The notes under the pieces were generated by a model that made no database searches, was not told where the DNA came from, and was given only the letters and a program-made list of their open reading frames with translations. A stretch of DNA of 64,000 nucleotides. Source: Mycetocola miduiensis. Lineage in GTDB: Bacteria; Actinomycetota; Actinomycetes; Actinomycetales; Microbacteriaceae. Location: contig NZ_FOVM01000001.1 of assembly GCF_900115155.1 (NCBI RefSeq), forward strand, positions 496,001-560,000, in the 5' to 3' direction. How positions within the stretch are numbered: position 1 is the first letter of the stretch; each line of letters starts with the position of its first letter. Below are positions 59,514 through 64,000 of the stretch, piece after piece. Both the position numbers and the translations under genes were made by a program.

Positions 59514-60901
59514 CCCTCATCTCGGCTCCATCGTCAGCTCGGACGGCGTCGACCGGGCTACCCGCGGCGGGTAACCCGGCAGAAGCGGGAGCCTTCGCTT
59601 CGGTTCTCAAAGGCGTTCTCCAGGCGGATGCATCCGCCGATGCACCGGTGAACCCCGACGCGGCCACCGGTGACCAGGGCCCCTCGGCGAGCGCGCCGGC
59701 CCTGGCGCTCATGGCCTTGCCCGCCGGCGAGTCCGTTCCGAATGCCGAAAGTGGTTCGGCGGGGACCGGGGTTGCCGGAACAACGGATGCCGACCCGTCG
59801 GTGAACGCTTCCGTCGTTGTCGCGGGCACGGCAACCGCGCCGACAATGGCACCGGAGTTGGCAGCACCCGCCGCCCACGCGTGGCCTGCCACTGGGATAA
59901 CACCCCCGGCAGTTCAGGATGCTCAGGCGGCGAGTCCCGCTCTCACCGCCGCGCAGCCCGCGTCGCCGGGCGCTGACGACCCAGCACTCGCGGACAACCC
60001 GGCGGGAGAGGGCGTTCCGCTCGACCCGGCGCTTGCGGCGACAACGCCATCCGAACCGATTGCGAGCGCAGCACCGGCTGCGCTGTCCCCCTCCGCGCAG
60101 CCGATGTCCGTGCAGAACCCATCGGCACCCGAAACGGCGGCGGCCACGCCCGACGCCGGCTCCCCGGCACCGCAACGGACTACAGCATCGGGACCAATAG
60201 CGGGAACACCGGCTCCGAACGGCACGCGTGGAGATGCCCCCGGCGCGACGTCTGCGCCGGCGTCGGCCGCGAACGGTCAGGACGGCCTCCCGACAGCGAC
60301 CCCATCCAGTCCTGTGGCGTCCCACCCAGGCGAAGCGCCGGCATCCCTACGTGCGCCAGCTCTCGCCGGAAGCCAGCCAGCCGCCGCCGAACCGGTAGCG
60401 CAGGCACCAGCGCCCGTCGTCTCAGCGCCAACGGCCACCGCTCCGGCCGCTCCAACAGCTGCGCCGTCTGCGCCAGCACCCGCAGCGCCTCCTGCTCCCG
60501 CTCAGCCGTTGAACACCCAGTTGGCGCAGCCGCTGTTCAGCCTCGCCGGCGCCCGGCCCGGCGAGCACGTGATGACCGTGCAGGTGACCCCGGAGAACCT
60601 TGGCCCGGTCACCGTCCGCGCCGTCATCAGCGCGGACGACATCCGAATCGAGCTGTTCTCGCCGTCCGACGGCGGCAGGGATGCCCTCCGACAGATCCTG
60701 ACCGACCTGCGCCGTGACCTCGCCGGTGGCGGCTTCTCGGCCTCACTCGACCTGTCGTCGAAGGACGCGCAGGACAGCAGGGACGAGCGGGCACCGGTCC
60801 GCGAACCCCTGAGGGACGACGCCGCGGTTCCCGCCCCGGTTCCCGAGCTGCGCTCCACGCACTCGGCGACCGCAACGTCCACCCTCGACATCACCGTCTA
60901 A
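59510..60901 (+). CDS. fliK: Flagellar hook-length control protein FliK
   Basis: 463 residues. Residues 60 to about 335 are an Ala/Pro/Thr-rich, disordered ruler region (many APA, PAA, TAP runs); the C-terminal FliK domain is clear in LFSLAGARPGEHVMTVQVTP and ENLGPVTVRAVISADDIRIE. It measures hook length and switches export to filament proteins. The GTG at 59510 overlaps the peptidase stop. Alternative frames through this low-complexity region stay open but lack the C-terminal domain. Confidence 0.92.
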   Translation: MTLISAPSSARTASTGLPAAGNPAEAGAFASVLKGVLQADASADAPVNPDAATGDQGPSASAPALALMALPAGESVPNAESGSAGTGVAGTTDADPSVNASVVVAGTATAPTMAPELAAPAAHAWPATGITPPAVQDAQAASPALTAAQPASPGADDPALADNPAGEGVPLDPALAATTPSEPIASAAPAALSPSAQPMSVQNPSAPETAAATPDAGSPAPQRTTASGPIAGTPAPNGTRGDAPGATSAPASAANGQDGLPTATPSSPVASHPGEAPASLRAPALAGSQPAAAEPVAQAPAPVVSAPTATAPAAPTAAPSAPAPAAPPAPAQPLNTQLAQPLFSLAGARPGEHVMTVQVTPENLGPVTVRAVISADDIRIELFSPSDGGRDALRQILTDLRRDLAGGGFSASLDLSSKDAQDSRDERAPVREPLRDDAAVPAPVPELRSTHSATATSTLDITV

Positions 60902-60918
60902 AGAGAAGGAGAACGCCT

Positions 60919-61347
60919 GTGCCCATCGACGCGATAGCGCCAACCGATACCGCCGGCCTGTATGCGACCAGGGCCACGTCGGCTCCGAAGCAGGAGATGG
61001 ACGGTGAATTGTTCCTCTCGCTGCTGGTCACCCAGCTGCAGAACCAGGACCCGAGCTCACCCATGGATACCAACCAGATGATCTCCCAGACGACCCAGCT
61101 GGCGATGATGGAGCAGGTCACCGCCCAGACCAAGACCGGCACCGAGAATTTCTCCCTTCAGATGCGCATGGCCGCCGCGGCGCTCATCGGTCAGGACGTC
61201 AGTTACACCGATGCTGACGGAACGACCGTCACCGGTGTCGCATCCGCCGTGTCCTACTCGGGGCCCGTCCCCCAGGTGACCATCGACGGTGTGACCGTCG
61301 CGCTTGACGCCATCGCCGGCGTGACCACACGCCCAACCGCCTCTTAA
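60919..61347 (+). CDS. flgD: Flagellar hook assembly (cap) protein FlgD
   Basis: 142 residues. FLSLLVTQLQNQDPSSPMDT and NQMISQTTQLAMMEQ are the conserved FlgD N-terminal signature; the C-terminal part is short. It caps the growing hook. GTG start with AAGGAG 6-7 nt upstream. Length is at the short end of the family. Confidence 0.94.
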   Translation: MPIDAIAPTDTAGLYATRATSAPKQEMDGELFLSLLVTQLQNQDPSSPMDTNQMISQTTQLAMMEQVTAQTKTGTENFSLQMRMAAAALIGQDVSYTDADGTTVTGVASAVSYSGPVPQVTIDGVTVALDAIAGVTTRPTAS

Positions 61348-61368
61348 CCACGACCAAAGGACTTTCTC

Positions 61369-62535
61369 ATGCTCCGCTCTCTCTACTCCGGCATCTCCGG
61401 CCTCCGCTCACACCAGACCATGCTCGACGTCACCGGCAACAACATCGCCAATGTCAACACGGCGGGCTTCAAGGGCTCATCCGTGCAGTTCCAGGACACC
61501 CTCTCGCAGCTCGCGCAGGGTGCTGGCGGACCGCAGGCAGACGTCGGCGGAACGAACCCCGCTCAGGTCGGGCTCGGAGTCCAGGTCGCCGGCATCTCAA
61601 CCAACTTCGCCCAGGGCTCGGCGCAGAGCACCGGCCGGGCCACCGACCTGATGATCTCGGGCGACGGCTTCTTCGTCACCAAACTCGGTGGCGAAACCCT
61701 CTACACGCGCGCGGGAGCGTTCGATTTCGACCCGCAGGGCAGGCTCGTCGACCCGAGCGGTGCCCTCGTCCAGGGCTGGGGCGCCGTCAACGGCCAGATC
61801 CAGGACGGCGGGGCCGTCGGTACCGTCACGCTGCCGCTCGGTGCGATCTCACCTGCGATCCCCACGACATCCGCGACCATGGGCGGCAACCTGCCCGACG
61901 ACGCTGCCCTCGGCGCCGAACTGGTGCGTGACCTGCAGGTCTTCGACCAAACCGGCGAATCCCAGAACCTGTCGCTCGCCTTCACCCGCACCGCGACCGG
62001 CTGGGACGTCAACGACGGCACCGGGGTTGCCGGCACGATCACCTTCGCGAACGGAGCGCTCACCAGCGCCACGACGATCGGTGTCAACGGCGGAGGCGTG
62101 ACCCTCGACGTCAGCAAGCTCACCGGATTCGCTGCGTTGAGCACTGCGGCGATCTCCGGGCAGGACGGCCGCAAGGCAGGCACGCTCGAGTCGTTCACGA
62201 TGTCGAAGGACGGCACCCTCGTCGGGTCGTTCAGCAACGGCGCATCGCAGGCGGTCGGCCGCGTCTCGCTCGCCACGTTCGTCAACCCCGGCGGTCTTGA
62301 GAAGGCTGGATCCTCCAGCTACCGCGCCACGTTCAACTCGGGCACCGCTGAGCTCGGCACACCGGGCACCGCAGGGTTCGGCGCCATCGTGGCTGGTGCC
62401 CTGGAGATGTCGAACGTCGACCTCTCGCAGGAATTCACCAACCTCATCGTGGCCCAGCGCGGCTTCCAGGCGAACGCCCGCATCATCACCACCTCAGACG
62501 AGGTCCTCCAGGAGCTGACCAACCTCAAGAGGTAG
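61369..62535 (+). CDS. flgE: Flagellar hook protein FlgE
   Basis: 388 residues. N-terminus MLRSLYSGISGLRSHQTMLD with NNIANVNTAGFKGSSVQFQD, and C-terminus LSQEFTNLIVAQRGFQANAR, are the rod/hook family signatures; GDGFFVTKLGGETLYTRAGA is the hook-type motif. Follows flgD, the usual order. AAAGGAC precedes the ATG. Confidence 0.95.
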   Translation: MLRSLYSGISGLRSHQTMLDVTGNNIANVNTAGFKGSSVQFQDTLSQLAQGAGGPQADVGGTNPAQVGLGVQVAGISTNFAQGSAQSTGRATDLMISGDGFFVTKLGGETLYTRAGAFDFDPQGRLVDPSGALVQGWGAVNGQIQDGGAVGTVTLPLGAISPAIPTTSATMGGNLPDDAALGAELVRDLQVFDQTGESQNLSLAFTRTATGWDVNDGTGVAGTITFANGALTSATTIGVNGGGVTLDVSKLTGFAALSTAAISGQDGRKAGTLESFTMSKDGTLVGSFSNGASQAVGRVSLATFVNPGGLEKAGSSSYRATFNSGTAELGTPGTAGFGAIVAGALEMSNVDLSQEFTNLIVAQRGFQANARIITTSDEVLQELTNLKR

Positions 62536-62623
62536 CTCGTTCGGACGGATGGTGCGACATGCCGGTTCGGGCGAAGCCTGGACGGTGTCGCCCAAAGGAT
62601 CCGCTTGGGTTGCGAGGCGATGC

Positions 62624-62657
62624 GGTGGGACGGGCATGTGGAATTGGCCGTCCCACC
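62624..62657 (+). terminator. Hairpin after flgE
   Basis: GGTGGGACGG and CCGTCCCACC arms pair perfectly around a 14-nt loop, 89 nt after flgE; no T-run. It lies just ahead of a sigma-28-like promoter and probably separates the hook unit from flbD-motAB. Confidence 0.6.
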
Positions 62658-62669
62658 CGCCGCAACCGC

Positions 62670-62696
62670 TAACTCCACGGGCATTGTGGCCGACAG
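62670..62696 (+). promoter_or_regulatory. Sigma-28-like promoter of flbD-motAB
   Basis: TAAC, 15 nt, GCCGACAG. Same spacing as the fliC and flgB sites, with two mismatches to GCCGATAA in the -10 box. Confidence 0.65.
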
Positions 62697-62739
62697 TATC
62701 CCCTGGAGGCTCATCCGAGCCCGCAAGCAGGGAAAGCCG

Positions 62740-62985
62740 ATGATCGTAGTAACACGCCTGAACAACACTCAGTTCGCGATCAACCCCGACCTCATCGAGC
62801 GCATCCACGAGAACCCGGATACGACCCTGGTCACCGTGGACGGCGCCAAGTACATCGTCACCGAGTCGATGGCCGAAGTGATCGACATGATCGCGTCGTT
62901 CCGCGCCCGCGTGCTCATCCTGGCAAGTGAACCCCGCCGTGACGAACCAGCAAGGCCTGTCCGCATCCACCCAAGGGACAACTGA
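62740..62985 (+). CDS. flbD: FlbD-family flagellar protein
   Basis: 81 residues: MIVVTRLNNTQFAINPDLIE and ENPDTTLVTVDGAKYIVTES match the small FlbD family found ahead of motA or fliL in Gram-positive flagellar operons. Role not well defined, linked to motility. ATG chosen from the family start, with GGGAAA upstream. It ends in TGATG with motA. Confidence 0.92.
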   Translation: MIVVTRLNNTQFAINPDLIERIHENPDTTLVTVDGAKYIVTESMAEVIDMIASFRARVLILASEPRRDEPARPVRIHPRDN

Positions 62986-63749
62986 TGGATCCAGCAACAC
63001 TGATCGGGCTCGTCGTCGCGTTCGCCGCCCTTTATGCGATGCTCACGCTAGAGGGCGTCCACGTAGAGGCGATTCTCCTCCCGGCACCCATGATCCTCGT
63101 ATTCGGGGCGACCATCGCCGTCGGAATCGCGGGTGGCACCCTCAAGGACTTCCTGCGGGCCGTCAAGGCGCTGCCCCGCGCGTTCAAGGGCAAGACCACT
63201 CCTCCACGGGATGTCATCGAGCAGGTAGTCGGCTTCGCGGAACGGGCGCGCAAAGATGGGCTGCTCGCGCTCGACCAGGAAGCAGAAAACGTCGACGACG
63301 ACTTCCTCCGCCGCGCCCTGCAGAACATCGCCGACGGAACCGACGGCGAAGAGCTCAGGACCCTGCTCGAGGACGAAATTCACACGCGTGCGAAGGCAGA
63401 CCGCGCCGCCGCCAGGTTCTTCACGAGCCTCGGCGGGTACGCCCCGACCATCGGCATCATCGGAACCGTCGTCTCGCTCGTTCACGTTCTCGAGAACCTC
63501 TCCAGTCCGGACAAACTCGGACCGATGATCGCCGCCGCTTTCGTCGCGACGCTCTGGGGCCTGCTCTCCGCCAACTTCATCTGGCTGCCGATCGGCTCGA
63601 GGCTCGCCAGGCTGTGCGATCTTGAGGTCGAGCGGATGACGCTGCTGATGGAAGGCGTTCTCGCCGTGCAGGCGGGCAGCCAGCCGCGGCTGCTCGGAGA
63701 GCGACTTCGGGCGATGGCCCCGGCGTACACCGTCCCGGAAGCGGCATGA
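62985..63749 (+). CDS. motA: Flagellar motor stator protein MotA
   Basis: 254 residues with four membrane segments (about 3-20, 30-50, 140-165, 180-200). The cytoplasmic loop carries conserved charged residues between RAVKALPRAFKGK and RTLLEDEIHTRAKADR; TIGIIGTVVSLVHVLENLSS and the following helix are the C-terminal pore part. It forms the proton or sodium stator with MotB. Start shares a base with the flbD stop; stop overlaps the motB start. Confidence 0.95.
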   Translation: MDPATLIGLVVAFAALYAMLTLEGVHVEAILLPAPMILVFGATIAVGIAGGTLKDFLRAVKALPRAFKGKTTPPRDVIEQVVGFAERARKDGLLALDQEAENVDDDFLRRALQNIADGTDGEELRTLLEDEIHTRAKADRAAARFFTSLGGYAPTIGIIGTVVSLVHVLENLSSPDKLGPMIAAAFVATLWGLLSANFIWLPIGSRLARLCDLEVERMTLLMEGVLAVQAGSQPRLLGERLRAMAPAYTVPEAA

Positions 63750-64000
63750 GGTCGAGGGGTTCCCGCCGGAGCTTCGAGCCGGAGGAAGCCCACCACGTGG
63801 ACGAACGCTGGATGGCGTCGTACATGGACATGGTGACGGTACTCATGTGCATGTTCATCGTGCTGTTCGCCATGTCAACAGTGGACCAGCAAAAGTTCGA
63901 AGAGCTCCGCAATTCACTGGCAGCAGGTTTCGGCGCGACCAAGAGCGAGTTCGCTGATACGGCGGATGGCGTCGTCGTCCCCCCGGAGCAGGTCGATGAG
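63746..64000 (+). CDS. motB: Flagellar motor stator protein MotB, N-terminal part
   Basis: Partial: the first 85 codons are in the window. A basic N-terminus, then the single membrane helix WMASYMDMVTVLMCMFIVLF with the ion-carrying aspartate D28, then a plug/linker region. The OmpA-like peptidoglycan-binding domain lies beyond the right edge. Overlaps motA by 4 nt. Confidence 0.93.
   Translation, partial: MRSRGSRRSFEPEEAHHVDERWMASYMDMVTVLMCMFIVLFAMSTVDQQKFEELRNSLAAGFGATKSEFADTADGVVVPPEQVDE

Overview
The window is high-GC DNA (about two thirds G+C by eye) from a motile, pigmented actinobacterium, most likely Microbacteriaceae. Four things point there: a coproporphyrin-dependent heme pathway (HemQ, HemY, and a ferrochelatase with a C-terminal cysteine cluster), a C50 carotenoid operon under a MarR/CrtR-type regulator, the mismatch endonuclease NucS, and many start codons lying 6-7 nt after a TANNNT-like -10 box (leaderless mRNAs). 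No tRNA, rRNA, CRISPR array or insertion sequence was seen. The DNA reads as core chromosome.

Layout. 1-4.9 kb: leftward heme operon hemQ-hemH-hemC-hemD-hemB-hemL (hemL runs off the left edge). 5.0-6.1 kb: three small envelope or stress proteins ending at a strong terminator. 6.1-8.8 kb: hemE-hemY. 8.8-11.8 kb: DeoR regulator, SDR/DUF2867 protein, MarR regulator. 11.85-17.46 kb: idi-crtE-crtB-crtI-crtYe-crtYf-crtEb, which should make a C50 carotenoid such as decaprenoxanthin, with almost every stop overlapping the next start. 17.6 kb: hemA, the first heme enzyme. 19-31 kb: glyS, hydrolases, a beta-lactamase-fold protein, an M13 metallopeptidase, an ABC exporter, VOC and MATE genes. 31.1-36.2 kb: iron-siderophore uptake (FAD reductase, lipoprotein, two permeases, ATPase) behind two IdeR/DtxR-like boxes. 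36.4-40.2 kb: drug-type ABC exporter plus a NarL-type two-component pair. 40.3-48.1 kb: assorted genes including an unknown membrane protein behind an octanucleotide repeat, LacI-MFS, nucS, a HAD phosphatase and a coiled-coil protein. 48.5-64 kb: flagellar locus from a FliA-like sigma factor to motB, cut by the right edge.

Regulatory reading. Three sites share TTAC or TAAC, then N15, then GCCGAYAG, ahead of fliC, flgB and flbD-motAB. They are probably read by the sigma factor encoded at the head of the locus. From flgB to fliK the genes are translationally coupled. Palindromes sit at the DeoR gene, between LacI and MFS, and just upstream of the sigma gene. The crt promoter region carries an imperfect dyad. 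No strong candidate for a wholly new multi-gene system was found. The most unusual local features are the cascade of three-codon mini-ORFs at 41.47-41.50 kb, the widespread leaderless promoter geometry, the over-represented heptamer GGATGCC, and an NlpC/P60 hydrolase inside the flagellar export operon.
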